From the NCBI GenBank assembly GCA_037501455.1, contig CM074855.1, positions 35,807,001 through 35,871,000 of the forward strand: a DNA stretch of 64,000 nt. The letters are read 5' to 3'. The notes under the pieces were generated by a model, which was given only the letters and a program-made list of their open reading frames with translations, searched no databases and was not told the origin of the DNA. Of this stretch, positions 22,712 through 34,450 are shown in pieces. The position numbers and the translations under genes were made by a program. Numbering within the stretch: position 1 is the stretch's first letter; each line of letters opens with the position of its first letter. Source of the stretch: Lantana camara (taxonomy: Eukaryota > Streptophyta > Magnoliopsida > Lamiales > Verbenaceae).

Positions 22712-24186
22712 CTATCCCACTGGTGGGTCTGGTGCTGTCATTTTCAAAATGAAATTCGCTAACGCTTGTGCCTTGATCACTGTTCTAGGTGAGTATGTGA
22801 TATTAAATTCACCAAGTTCCATTGTCCATTTGATTAGTCTTCCCGATGCCTCCGGTTCTCCCAATATCTGCTTCATCGGATGGTTGGTGTGCACTACTAT
22901 GGTATGAGACAAAAAGTAGGGGCGCAATCGCCGAGCCAAAATTACCAGCGCTAATGCCAACTTTCCTATCTCCGTATACCTTTGCTCTGCCCCTTGGAGG
23001 ACCTTACTACATAATAGATCGGTTTCTGTACTCCTTCCTCCTCCCTGATCAGGACTGCACTTATCGCCTGACTGGTAACTGCCAGGTATAGGTACAACGA
23101 CTCTCCTGGTACTGGTTCCACCAACATCGGGATGTCTGCTAAATCTTATTTCAAGTCCTCGAAGGCCTTTTGGCATTTCCCAGTCCACTCGAAGATGGTA
23201 ACTTTTCTCAAGGTTCAGAATAACGGTAGGCTTCTCTCGGCCAATCGTGATATGAATTGGTTTAAGGCGGCTATTCTTCCTATCAAGCACTGTACTTCAT
23301 GAGGTGTGGTGGGCGCCTTCATTTCCTGTATCTCCTTAATCTTAGTGGGGTTGGCTTCTATTCGTCGTTCCATTACTATGAAACCCAGGAATTTTCCTCC
23401 CTTCATTCGGAATGAACACTTCTCGGGATTCAGCTTCATATTGTATTGACAGAGCACCTGGAATGCTTCCTCTAGATCAACTATGTGGTCGGAGGCGTTC
23501 CTTCTCTTCACCAGCATGTCGTCTACATAAACTTCCATGTTCTACCCTATTTGATCTTTAAACATCCGATCCGTCAATCGTTGGTAGGTGGCTCCAGTGT
23601 TTTTGAGTCTGAAGGGCATCACCACATAGCAATATATTCCTCTTACGGTGATGAAAGTTACTCGCTTTTGGTCCTCTAGGGCTAAAGGAATTTGGTTGTA
23701 TCCTTGATAAGCGTCCATCATGCTTAAGAGCTCGCACCCCGGCGTCGATTCCATAAATTGGTTGATGTTCGAAAGGGGGTAAAAGTCTTTTGGGCAAAGA
23801 TCGTTCAGATTCCTAAAATCCACGCACATCCTCAATTTGTTTTGTGTCTTCAGCACCAAGATAACATTGGATTGCCATTCCGGGTATTGAATTTCCTTGA
23901 TATGCCCGGCCTCTAACAACTTGTCCACCTCACCTTGTATTATCTTATCTTGGTCCGTCCCATGTGCTCGCTTCTTTTGTTTGACCGAGCGAACAGATTT
24001 ATCCACGCTCAATCGGTGAATTGCTACCGATGGGTTGATCCCCACTAAATCCTTGGACGACCATGCAAAGACATCCATGTTTTTCCTAAGACACTCCGTT
24101 AGTCCTTCTTTTAGCCCTGTTTCCAATTGCGACCCTATAAGGGCGATCTTAGTGGGGTCATCGGGGAGCAATTCCACCATCATCAA
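22712..24186 (-). pseudogene. Element D reverse transcriptase and RNase H
   Basis: RT motifs of a Tat-type element: LLEAGHIKEIQYPEW, KLRMCVDFRNLN, MMDAYQGYNQIPL, and the catalytic YVDDMLVK near 23530-23508. Then come GFIVMERRIEANP and a degraded RNase H (near 23000-22750) with FNITYSPRTVIKAQALANFI. An in-frame stop at 23542-23544 lies just before the YVDD motif, and a frameshift falls between 23290 and 23215. Upstream, the linker NPSVAIHRLSVDKSVRSVKQ is typical of the group. Confidence 0.9.
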
Positions 24187-24244
24187 TTCCTCCGCGGGTT
24201 GTATTCTTGAGCATTCTTCTCATTCCCTTCTTCATCGTATTCCA

Positions 24245-24810
24245 TTATTTTTTGCCCTTCTCATTCCTATTTCTTTTCTGTTCCTTCTGCTGGGCGTCCT
24301 GCCTGTCTTTTAGCAGGACCGTCTTGACATAACACTTCCTAGCTGTGTGCTGATCTACCGCTACTTCACCCACACCATTGGCCATGGGAAACTTAACTTT
24401 TATATGGTATGTCGATATCACTGCCTGGCAGGTATTCAATGATGGTTGTCCCAGAATTGCATTATAAGCCGAATGCATGTTCACTACTAAAAATCGTACC
24501 ATCTTGGTGTTTGTCAAGGGTGGAGTCCCCATCTTCAAGGATTGAGCCACGACTCCTATTGGGCATACCGTCTCTCCTGTAAAGCCAAATAATAATGTTT
24601 CAACGGGTTCCATCTTCACGTCCCCTCAGTCCATTTGTCGGTACACGTCGAGATACAATAAGTCTACCGACCTCCAATATCAATAAGGATCTATTCCACG
24701 TTATAGCTAGCGATGCTTACCAAAATGACCAAAGCATCATTATAAGGAGCACACAGTCCTGTTATCTTGGTGGGACCGAACTGTACAACAGGAAGGTCCC
24801 CGCCTCCTTC
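24245..24810 (-). pseudogene. Element D protease region
   Basis: C-terminal half of the retropepsin-like region. It reads VETLLFGFTGETVCPIG, then FLVVNMHSAYNAILGQPSLN and a charged tail DRQDAQQKEQKRN. The motif around YNAILGQP is diagnostic of Tat-type proteases. The N-terminal active-site portion must lie near 24620-24810, where frames are broken and the DSG/DTG-type motif is not clear to me. Confidence 0.75.
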
Positions 24811-24815
24811 CAGCT

Positions 24816-27318
24816 TCATGACGTCAAAACCAGCCAGCTCCATGACCATTGAGTCCCTGGTGTGAGCTCTCTTGGCTCTATAGGAGTCGCCATTGGTTGG
24901 TCCACGGAGATCATTTTTATCAATCCTCTACTTGTATGGTTCTCAGCTCGGGCAAAACTCTCAGGTTGTTCTGGTTCCATCTTAGGGATCCGTGGGGTGG
25001 TGTTATCCCTCCTAGGTGCATTCCACCTGGGCTGGTCCCTTGTGGCTGGTTCCCGCCAAGGCTGACCTCTTCCTGCCGGTCTTCTCCAGGTGGAGCCTCT
25101 CCCGGCTTCTCCGACTTCTTTCCTTGAGAACATTTCCCAACCTTTTGCTCGGTCCCTACAAATTAGCTCTAGGAGGTATCCTTCGCGTATTAGTCTTTCG
25201 ATTTCATCTCTAAGGTGGCGGCATTCATCCGTATCGTGCCCGTATTCATTGTGGAATCGATAAAATCGTTCCGTGGGTGCCTTACTGGGGCCGTTCTCTG
25301 ATCCCTTTGGCTAGCTAACTAAACCAGTGTTCTAGATCTGCATCAATGTTTGTGAGGGCGTAGTGCGTAATGTGGTGTACTGATCAAATTATGCCCCTAG
25401 AGTCACGAGCCTCTCATATACTTGAACCCTCCTAGTTCGTTTGGACAATCCTAGAACACAACCTTCCTCTCTCCGTCCTCTTTGCCTTTTGTTGACTTCT
25501 ATATTCTTGCTCATCTCGGCTTCTTTTGCATTCACCTCCTTCTCGACGCGTGCTAGGAGTTCATCCCAGCTCCGAACGGGGTCTCTAGCCAACGATCTAT
25601 GGAACTCTCCTTGTCGTAATCCTTGCTGAAATGCACTAGCACGCACCTTCGGGATGGTTAGCGGGACATCTAAGCTGGCCCTGGAGAACCTCGCTATGTA
25701 ACTTCTCGAGGGTTTGTTTTGTTGCAGTTTAATAGCGAATAGAGTCATGTATCCCCATTGTTGCAGCCTGCTAATCGTGAATTGATGGAGGAATAGAGCC
25801 GAGAACTGGTTGAACGAGTGTATGGATCCAGTAGGTAATTGGCTCGATCATTCCTGCACGTTACTTGTGAGCGTTGTTAAGAATACCTTGCATTTGACTC
25901 CATCCGTGTATTGGTGCAGTAGAGCGAGGTTTTCGAAACGGGTAAGGTGATGTTGAGGATCCGTTATCCTGTCATACTCGGGAAGGCCCAAAGTTTTACA
26001 GTCCATGGGCAAGGGATCGGCCATCACTCCTGGGCTAACGGGTATTCCCCCCTCATCACCCGATGTGGCCCTGTTTAGACCTTCCTTTCCACTTCTAACA
26101 GTCTTTACTGTAATCGGGCATCCCAGTCCGTGAGCTGCTCCCGCTTCTCCACTTTCCGGGTGCCCGGCCAGGCTGTCAGGCTTCCTGATTCACCAGCAGC
26201 CCTGCTATCCCCCCCTGCTTCAATGTTCGTTCCGCCTTGTACACTGACATTCGGGCCAATGTTGACACCCCCTACAGACTGCCAGGGCCCCAAGCCCCCT
26301 TGGATGGTTGGGGGAAATTGCGTGGGACGCCCCCTCCTCTTGAACCAGGACGATCAATCACTCATGGCAGAGTACCTGGACCGTTACCTCCATCCTCCTG
26401 GGAGATCAGAACCGATGGGGTTACTGTCGAGGTAATGGGTCGGTCAACGTCCGAGAAAGTAGGCACCTGTGCTAGGGGTGGGGTAACATGGTTTGGTGCT
26501 ACTTGGCACGAACTAGGGACATCGTTTATGCCCGGTTGGTGTTGCGGCGTGCCACCAGTCAATGCTTCCATTATCAGTTCCAGCGTTGTTGCGTGTATCA
26601 CGTCTTGCATCACTCCCTTGATCTGTGCTAGGGGAGCGGAACCTTCAAAGTTTCTTGCACCACCTTCGCAACAAAGCTCCGTATCAAATCTGTAGCCCTC
26701 CGGTTGAACTCTTCCCATGTTAGGTACACGGAAGCTTCAGTACCTCCTACTCCCCCGCTGGTGGTATCTCAAAGCAAGCCTGCTCCTTGGGAAGGCGTGC
26801 GGCTTCCTCCACCTTCCTGGATAGCACCAGGGATCAGGCCGTCCTTGCATGGTGGTAGCACCCCAACTGATGGGAGTGTGCCTCCTCCTGCTTGCTGGCC
26901 CCTCCCCCTGCTCAGAAGACCTGTTCTGGGTGTTATCTCCTTTGGTTGATGGCGTCCACGTTGATCTCAGCTGCGTGTCCTCGGGTCTCTTTTCCACAAC
27001 TTCGAAGCTTAAGCCGCCCTTTCCTCCAGACCCAATGGTGGTGAGGTCCAGCGCTTCCTGATTAGTTGATGGCCTCATAGCAATGAATTATTGTACATCC
27101 TGGTTGGTTAACATTCCATCTGCTATGAGGCTTTGCACGTTCTGAATGTTAAGCATTCCAGCAGTCAAGAGGATTTTCGTGTCTTGACTTGTGAGCGTTC
27201 CAGCAGCTAGGAGATTGTGCACATCCTGGCTGGTAAGTGTTCCTGTAGCTACACGGTCTTGCATTTCCTGACTGTTCAATGCCTCGATGGTTGCGGTGTT
27301 ATGCTTCTCCAAAGCCAT
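24816..27318 (-). pseudogene. Element D gag
   Basis: Gag of a Tat-type element. It starts at 27318 (MALEKHNTA), then a 14-residue tandem repeat, then a Gly/Pro/Arg-rich linker in the same frame to 26362 with stops near 27088 and 26737. Capsid motifs are read in broken frames: LPEYDRITDPQHHLTRFENL near 25985, and LQQNKPSRSYIARFSRASLD and SAFQQGLRQGEFHRSLA at 25750-25580. A zinc-binding-like motif FHNEYGHDTDECRHL near 25245, then GRxxWRxP repeats, precede the protease. Several frameshifts are needed to connect the parts. Confidence 0.82.
27103..27270 (-). repeat. Four 42-bp tandem repeats in the start of gag D
   Basis: Residues 17-72 of the frame starting at 27318 form four 14-residue units of the pattern QDvxxLLaAGtLTS. 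The Gly falls at residues 26, 40, 54 and 68. The units differ by several substitutions, so the duplication is not recent. It may form a short helical or spacer region. I know no assigned function. Confidence 0.85.
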
Positions 27319-27342
27319 GTTAATTATCGGATGATTTTCTCA

Positions 27343-27890
27343 TGCCGAATTTATACAAACTGACTTTGAATTCATTGATAAATAGGAGAAATTGAGAAAA
27401 TAATGAGAAATAACGATGCTTTATTGATGATTGCCGAAGAAAAATACAAAAATGCTGAGAGTACAACTATGATATGGGCAATTAACCTCTTCCTAAGACT
27501 TTCTCTGCCTTTATGTATTCTCCTAGTTTGTTAGGGGTTGAGAAAAAAGTGGGGAGATTATCCCCCATTATTTTAAATTTAAATCCCCCCTTATCCCTCA
27601 CTCTCCTCAACCACTTCAACCACTATACATGTGCCTTAAATAAGTGGAGCTAAGCTGAATCCGTCCGTTCTGACTTGTTGACCCGATCCGGCTTAAACGG
27701 GTCGAAACACTCTGCTGGTAATCTACAACACTCCTGTTGCACGTACACCCCTGCTATGCGCTCCTGCTATACGTTCCTGCTGAACGCTCCTGCTACGAGG
27801 TAGATCATTCCTGTCTGCTATTTAGTCAGATTTTGAGCTTCTTGGACCGTTTTCCCAGGTTGGGTCATTACTATTTTTATGGTACATCAC
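27343..27890 (-). repeat. Probable 5' LTR of element D (ends approximate)
   Basis: Non-coding DNA upstream of gag on the minus strand. It holds a polyadenylation-like signal (minus strand AATAAAGC, about 27417-27424) about 100 bases before gag, as expected for an R-U5 region. Further upstream, at about 27730-27800, lies a short degenerate tandem repeat of CTCCTGCTATACG-like units. I could not define TG..CA ends, a target duplication or a primer site, so the limits are estimates. Confidence 0.45.
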
Positions 27891-28406
27891 AAGTATATAA
27901 ACTTGAAAAGTTTTTAATTATTATCTATTCATACTCCATAAACTGTGCATTAAATTTTCACAAAATATATACACAATTTTCAATCGATGCACCATAAACA
28001 AAAAGGCATAAAATGAAAATTATCAACTTGGATTGGATTGGATCGAAATTAATTATATTATTTAATTTATTATTCTATTTAAAATTTTCTCCAACCATGT
28101 TGTTATGGTACATGCAAGGAGATTAAATAACTATTACACTCATGATGTTTTGTTTTAATTCATGGCCTTCGAGTTGATGATACCAGGGTTGGGCTGCTTT
28201 AAATCATGGGTTTCCATTTGAATACCACAAATATATTATTTAAGTGGAGTTTCATATAGATTTATGATCTATTTGGGTTTTATATGAACTTATTATTTTA
28301 TCTCATTTAGTTAATCAATAAAATAATAATACCAATTCTAATAAATAATATCCTAATTCTAATATAAATAATAAAAGGAATTGAATTTAAAACCTAATTC
28401 TAATCA
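27891..28406. other. AT-rich intergenic DNA with the LINE target site
   Basis: No coding domain or structured repeat is seen in either strand. Bases 28393-28406 (CCTAATTCTAATCA) are the 5' copy of the LINE target duplication. Confidence 0.6.
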
Positions 28407-28705
28407 TATTTTCTCTCCACTGAGAGTTTACTGCCCGCGTGGTTCCGGTTCTTGATACTTTCCTTGAAGACTTGTGAGATCTTTGAGGGTGTGAGGGTGT
28501 GATACACGAGTGTTCCAACATAGCGTCCGGACTCCTCATCGATCTCCTTCATACGCTTTACTCTGTCTCAACCTGTCATTCCTTAGTTTGTAGAGTTCGT
28601 ATTAACAATACTAACGTTGCGCTTTGCTTTGTCTTTTCAGGGGAGGTACAGTTCAAGGTCTTTTTCTTCTGGCCCTTGTTCAATGTATCAGTATACTACC
28701 TTTTT

Positions 28706-29986
28706 ATGGATTCGGATATAGATCAATTAAACAGGAATTTATCTCCGACTACAACGGAGGATATGGAAATAATAGCACCAGATACAGTTTGGAAAGGAGG
28801 CGAAAATTAGTTTGGGTTGCTGATTGTTGGAAAGATCTTATCGAGAAAGTCGGTTCGTTTTGATGCTTTTCAATCTACTATGAAAGGTGTCTTTAACCCC
28901 ATTAAAGGCATGGAGGTGGAGAAATTGGATGGGGGGAGAATCTTATTCATTCTACACCATAAAGTTGATTTTCAGAGAATCTTGAAGGGGGGTCCTTGGG
29001 CTTTTGAGAAGCCTCTTTTAGTTCTCCAGGAGGTGAATGAGTCAGTAGATCCAAACACTTGTGATTTATCTTCTTGTGCTTTCAATGTTCAGGTGTTAGG
29101 ATTACCTTTCTGCAAGCATACTGGCGCTATGGCTAAATTTATTGGGCAGCAACTAGGACAGTTTCTGGAGTATGATGAAAAGAAAAAGGGGGGTCACTTG
29201 TTTAGTCCTAATATGCGTCTTAAAGTTAGTATTAACATGGATGAACCACTTAAGAGAGCTCTTCGAATTCGGAATGCTATCGGCGAAGAGGAACTTCTGG
29301 TAACCGTTAGTTCTGAGAGACTGCCTAATTTCTGCTACATTTGTGGGCTTTGTGATCACATTGTCAACACATGCCCGGTGCAATGCAAAGAAGGCTTTGA
29401 TATGAAGGATGACGAATATCCCTATGGCTCATGGTTACATGTAACTTCGGATGTAGGTAAGTTGGGATGGAAGGATTCTGGTAACTCTTTATTACAGAAG
29501 AAGCCTGTTCTGATATTCAGCAAGATGCCCCGGCCGATCCATAAAACCCAGAACAAATCTCCGGTGGAAGAAAGTCCCCGGCGAGCGATTCCTTGCACGT
29601 CTGACACTCCTCAACCAAAACAACTCCTTTCCCGCCCCACCTTCCAAATTCGAACTACCCCAAATCCCACATCTCTATCCAACAACCAAGTTTATCCTAA
29701 CAACTCCCGTAGTCCCAGTAACTCAGTTATCATACCAAAAATTTATAATGCCCCTACTTTCGTGGTACATCCAGCTGTCAGCTTACCAATCCAATCAACC
29801 CCTCTTTCTTCCACCTTATCTCAGATCATAACTGAATTTCCCCTATCCACTGCTCCTTCTCACTCGATATCCCATATAACGTCACACATGAGTCTGCTGA
29901 TAATTCTGACAAAACAAAGTCCGGTAATACAAATCACTCTTTCTCAACTAGCCCTGTATTCACTTTCTCCTCCGCTCCATCAGTGA
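28706..29986 (+). pseudogene. LINE ORF1, RNA-binding protein with zinc knuckle
   Basis: Nucleic-acid-binding ORF1 protein of plant LINEs. The start at 28706 (MDSDIDQLNRN) is in frame with the long open frame from 28817, separated by one stop codon at 28808-28810. An N-terminal DUF4283-like domain reads FNPIKGMEVEKLDGGRILF, then ILKGGPWAFEKPLL. A CX2CX4HX4C knuckle follows (CYICGLCDHIVNTC, about 29334-29375). The C-terminal half is rich in Ser, Pro and Thr and looks disordered. Apart from the single stop the frame is open for 427 codons, so this is the best preserved LINE part. Confidence 0.88.
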
Positions 29987-30270
29987 CACGTGGACACTTT
30001 AGCTCTCCATCCAAAAATCCCACTCAATCCAAAAATAAAAAATCTAAACCCCATTTTTTAAAGACTCATGATAAACACCCAGACTCTTCATCAGGGGTTT
30101 TTCTTGAGGATTCCATGCTTGTTGATACCCCTATTAATTCTTTTACTGAGTCAGCAAACATTGGAAAAAGATCGGCCAGTGAATTCTTAGAGACAGACTT
30201 AGAATCTCGCCCTTTGAAAAAACCTGCAATTTCATTGGCAGACTCTTCTGATCTTTCTATCCCGATCACC

Positions 30271-31456
30271 ATGAATCTCTTCGCCTGGAACTCTCGGGGG
30301 GTTGGGCCTGGGCAGTTCAAGAGTTGGAAGAATACTTCCGAAAATTCGATCCAGGGGTGGTTTTCCTTTCAAAAACCAAGAGCAGGAAATATCGAATGCA
30401 AAATCTGATGAATAAGTGGGGTTACAATGGTCTGAGTGTAGACGCTGTGGGTAAAAGTGGCAGGCTAGCTCTTATGTGACGTAAAGAGGTTATGGTGTAT
30501 TTGCTTAGCTACTCAAAGTTTCATTACGATGTCATGATCTGCACGTCTGGTGATCAGATAACTTGGCACTTAACGTGTATTTACGGTCACCCGGATGCTA
30601 CTAAAAGGCACATCACTTGGAATCTATTGGATTCACTTAAGAGTTCCCCGAGGAACCCGTGGTTAGTTTTCGAAGACTTTAATGAATTAATGTGGGGGGA
30701 TGATAAAATGGGTGGTCGTCCGAGGCCGGTTCATCAGATGAGGGCCTTTCGAGATTGGATGTGGAATTGCAGTATAGTGGATTTGGGGTTTGTAGGCAGG
30801 AGGTTCACGTGGTCTAACAATAGTCCGGTTCCATATACTATTTAATGCAAGCTTGACAGGGTGGTAGGGAATCGTAAGTGGGAAGATCTTTTCCCTACTC
30901 GCTCAGTTCATCATATTGAATCTAATATTTCGGACCACATGCTTATTCTTTTGAAACTCCAGTCTTCTTTTACAGCCAATAGGAGAGTTAATCTCAGAAA
31001 TTCCTTCAAGTTTGAATCAGCTTGGTTGCACGATCCAGAGTGTGAGAAGGTGGTTAAGGAAAGTTGGGATAACTCGGTTGTTGGGTCTAAGTCTGAAGTT
31101 GCATGGAAGAAGCTTGAAAATTATAAATTAGACCTCTTGGAATGGGCAACCGATAAATTTGAGATCCCTAGAGTTCGTATAAAAAAACTGGAAGATAGAC
31201 TTCGGGAGATCAGAAGAGGCCCTATCTCGTTAGATTCGAAAAAGGAGGAGGTTGTTCTGAGAAAGGAAATTTCGGAGTGGTATGCAATGGAGTAATCCTG
31301 GTGGAGACAACGGGCCAAGGGCCATTGATGACGGAAGGAGACCGTAATACTAACTATTTCTTTTCCAGAACTAAGAATAGAGAAAAGAGAAATAGAATTG
31401 AGGGTCTTCTCGATAGTAAAGGAATTTTACTTTCCAAATAGGAGAAAATCCAGGAA
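30271..31456 (+). pseudogene. LINE ORF2, AP-type endonuclease domain
   Basis: Endonuclease/exonuclease/phosphatase domain that nicks the target. The start is near 30271 (MNLFAWNSRGVG). A frameshift near 30316 leads to FRKFDPGVVFLSKTKS, where the usual catalytic Glu of SETK is Lys (AAA, 30372-30374). TGA replaces Trp near 30477, and a stop falls near 30845. Later motifs TWHLTCIYGHPDA, DFNELMWG, RRFTWSN and SNISDHMLILL are clear. A linker with two stops (about 31296-31335) and EGDRNTNYFFSRTKNR leads to RT. It is non-functional. Confidence 0.87.
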
Positions 31457-31773
31457 GTGGTTGAGGACTACTTTGATAAAATCTTTCAATCTAACCAGAC
31501 ATCCGTTGATGAGATTGATAGTATGCTGATACACTTAGATTGCAAGGTGACGTCAGATATGAATGAGAAGCTCCTCGCGCCGTATTCTTCCTTGGAAATT
31601 GAGAAGGCATTGAAGATTATGTTCCCCCTGAAGGCTCCTGGGCTGGATGGTATGCCTCCTGTTTTTTTCCGGAAATTTTGGAGTTTTATCTGTGATGATA
31701 TTGTGAATTGCACTTTGGATTTCTTAAACTTTGGGAGTTATGATCAGACAATGCATGCTACTAATATTGTGCT
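31457..31773 (+). pseudogene. LINE reverse transcriptase, N-terminal part
   Basis: Reads VEDYFDKIFQSNQ, then IEKALKIMFPLKAPGLDGMPPVFF, and ends NIVL at the CACTA insertion. Removing bases 31774-38615 restores the frame exactly as [12 protein letters not shown], a standard plant LINE RT start. Confidence 0.92.
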
Positions 31774-31796
31774 CACTACTGGAAAAATGGCCTGTT

Positions 31797-32010
31797 GTGA
31801 CGCCCTATTAAGATGCTTTTTAAAAGGCGTCACAGAAGACCACCTGTTGTGACGGTTTTTTTAAATTCATCTTATTTGATATTATTTATGTCATTTATTA
31901 AATTATTTATTTACTAAACTAATAATAATATGGCGTTTTTATATGAGGCGTCACAATATAATAGACTTGTTATGACATTTTTAATAAAGTATCTCAATAT
32001 ATATATATAT
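31797..32010. repeat. Left subterminal repeats of the CACTA element
   Basis: Inverted and direct copies of TGTGACGCC / GGCGTCACA and TATGGCG / GAGGCGTCACAA occur within 240 bp of the left end. In CACTA elements such arrays are transposase-binding sites. Here that role is inferred from position. Confidence 0.8.
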
Positions 32011-32540
32011 TATGACACTAAAAACCATCTCACAATCAGATAATTATAAATTTATTTGTTTTAGACTCACTTTTTGGCGCTCACTAAAAAACCCGAGGGA
32101 AATATTTGCGGGAAATATTTGCACTTTGTCCAAATAATTGAGGGAAACCCTCTTCTCCAGCTACTCAACCTCTGTACTTTGTCAAAAAAATTGAGGGAAA
32201 CCCATCTTCTACAGCCAGCAACGAAGGGAAGGAAATTGAAGCAACCCATCTTCTCTAGCCAATTTCACCCGATTTCGTGGGAATCCAGCCGGAGGACGCT
32301 CTCATCTCGGCGCTGCTCCATCTTCTCGCAACGTCGCCGCCGCTCTCCACCCAAAGTTAGTGTTTTTGATTTGTGGGTTAGTTTAATTTTCCATCCTTGT
32401 TTCTTTTAACTTCTAAAAACCTTAAAGCCTTGTCTGATTCCCATCGCTTCATTATATAAAAACTCGTCATCTTCGTATTATTTGGCTTTTTTCGGGTTGT
32501 GGGGTTCTTCTTCAAGATAAAGACTATTTTGTCTGTGTTC

Positions 32541-34450
32541 ATGCATGTTTTAAGACTTCTTCCAGGTCTTGCTGGCGATGTGTCGGCGTTAGACTTGCCC
32601 AAGCTCTTCCAGGTAACCTCGCTTTGCCTTCCTACTACGGTTTTAATTTATTATAATCAACGAGTGTTGCTATCAAGGTTGCAATAACCCATAACCCGTT
32701 GTTAAATTAAATTATAGAACATAATCTGAGGATGATGCGACTCTAATTATTGATTATTGCTGTGAAAATGTAGTTTAGCTTGGGCATTTTGCCCCAATTT
32801 GGTGTTTTTTCCCTGCCTATATGAACAGGAATAAGCAGATGTTTTATTAGATTTTAGGATTATTGTTACCTGTGTTAATTGATGGTTTCCATTTTCTAGG
32901 AAAATTTCAATGAACTGAAAGGAGAACTTGAGTGTGCAGATCACTCTTGGACAACTCTTACACTTAAGGTATGAAATTTCTTTTTAGCTATCCACATGAT
33001 TTGGCAATTATTTTACAGCTCAAATGTTCATTATACTGAGAAAAGCTTGATCTTAAGTTTTACATTCGTCGTTTGTGATACTATTTTGCCCATCCGATTT
33101 AGGTTTCAATCATGCTGTGTTAATGAAGTTACTGCTTTGAGAAGGATTTGTTAAAAGAAAATTTGTTATGAAGGAAACACCATATTGTGGAGCATGTACT
33201 GTACTTGTAACTTATATAAACTCTGCCTGTTTAGAATTCATAGTCCAAGATGTTCATTCAGTGATCAGTCCAACTCAATAAGTTGAACCCATTTTGAAAA
33301 ACCCAAGAATATCTAATAATCACATTATCGAGTATAATCACTTTAGTATCTAGAAGCATAATGTATTTAAGGTGCTCCAATTAGCCTTACACTTGAACTG
33401 TGTTATGTAGTCCATATTTTACCTGATTTTCACTTAATTGGCAGGGTGATGGCAGTGGATGTGTATCCATTTATGGAAGTAAGTTTGATGATGAAAATTT
33501 TATAGCAAAGCACACTGGACCTAGCCTACTATCGATGGTATGTCATTTTGTCTAAAATGGATCATGTATTGTTGTTTCATGATTGAGGTAGCTGCTTCAA
33601 ATTATGTCATGCCAAAACGAAGAATCCATTAACTTGATCAGTGTTGACCTCTTAGGAATTGTGGATCCTTTCGAACTCAATAATCATTGTTTAAGATTTG
33701 GATTGCCTGCAAATGTCAACCTACATAATGGGGCTTCAGATGTTGACATTTAAGAACCATGTACAATGTAAAAATTAAATTCTTATATGAATTCTGTGAA
33801 CTCAATAATCATTGTTTGTTGTGATGTGTCTAGATGATTGCAAGTTTTCTATAAGATCTTATTGTCGAGCAGTTTCCCATTTGTGAGAGGATCTTTTTCT
33901 AATCTTAAATTTCCTCAGAATGTGATATACGATCATGCTTAAACACTCTTCAGTTTCTCAACAAGAAGAAGGAATCCCTCAATGTGGTAAGATTTCGACA
34001 TCAACTTTTTGTCTCCTTATGAGTCATACTTCCATTGAAGTTGCTCAGGTTTAGGCCAAATAATTACCATTAACTGAAAATAGTTACTAATCACATTTAC
34101 CGAACAATAAATGTTGTTTCACATCCTGCTATTAGATATAATATCTCAACTGATCCATTGTGCCATCGCAAAGGGAATATTTGTTCACCAGTTTCTATAT
34201 TGAGCCCCTTTTTTTTTCTGTTTTAAGTTGGAGATAAGTTCTCAATTGGTTGGGCGGAAGGATTCATGTAAAAGTGCTTTTGATATATGGAAAGAGGTGA
34301 GCGCAGTTAATCGTTTATCACTGTTTCAAATTATTTCTCATGGGCTTGTGCTTACTTTTATCCTTGTTTTTCTATTTTCTTGTTTGTGTAAAGATCTTCC
34401 AAATGAAAAAAGGGAAACAGGACAGGAAATCGATTTGTGGGAGCAGCTAA
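32541..34450 (+). CDS. Possible spliced chimeric gene inside the CACTA element
   Basis: Six exon-like blocks can be joined by eye: 32541-32612, 32900-32968, 33445-33537, 33954-33986, 34228-34296 and 34394-34450. Every intervening segment starts GT and ends AG, and every block is a multiple of three, so a frame from ATG ([10 protein letters not shown]) to TAA of about 130 codons stays open. Block 3 is a CYP22-type cyclophilin exon. The others ([41 protein letters not shown]) I do not recognise. Upstream, 32050-32400 contains a duplicated AATTGAGGGAAACCC motif and a pyrimidine-rich leader-like stretch. The gene is predicted only: expression is unknown, and the splice model rests on my reading. 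Confidence 0.45.
33445..33537 (+). pseudogene. Captured exon of a CYP22-like cyclophilin
   Basis: A 93-base exon with AG before and GT after. It encodes [14 protein letters not shown], then [16 protein letters not shown]. This is part of the peptidyl-prolyl cis-trans isomerase fold and resembles plant CYP22-type sequences best. The usual Gly in HTGPGLLSM is Ser. The exons before and after it in a real cyclophilin, with the catalytic Arg region (FHRV) and FFITC, are absent, so no isomerase activity is expected. Confidence 0.85.

Larger units (their letters stand above)
22005..27890 (-). mobile_element. Gypsy retrotransposon D, Tat-type, left part displaced
   Basis: Minus-strand element with 5' LTR remnant at about 27.34-27.89 kb, then gag, protease, RT, RNase H, an additional archaeal-type RNase H and the start of integrase. 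The second RNase H and the gag motif with spacing HNEYGHDTDECRHL mark the Tat/Retand group. Element B is inserted at 22004/22005 just after the integrase motif LARKILR. The rest of integrase and the 3' LTR must lie left of the window. Many stops and frameshifts make it inactive. Confidence 0.85.

Noticed and set aside
24849..27061. Several plus-strand frames of 60-150 residues
   Set aside because: They are shadows of the minus-strand gag of element D, Pro/Ser-rich because of the antisense Gly/Arg-rich linker.
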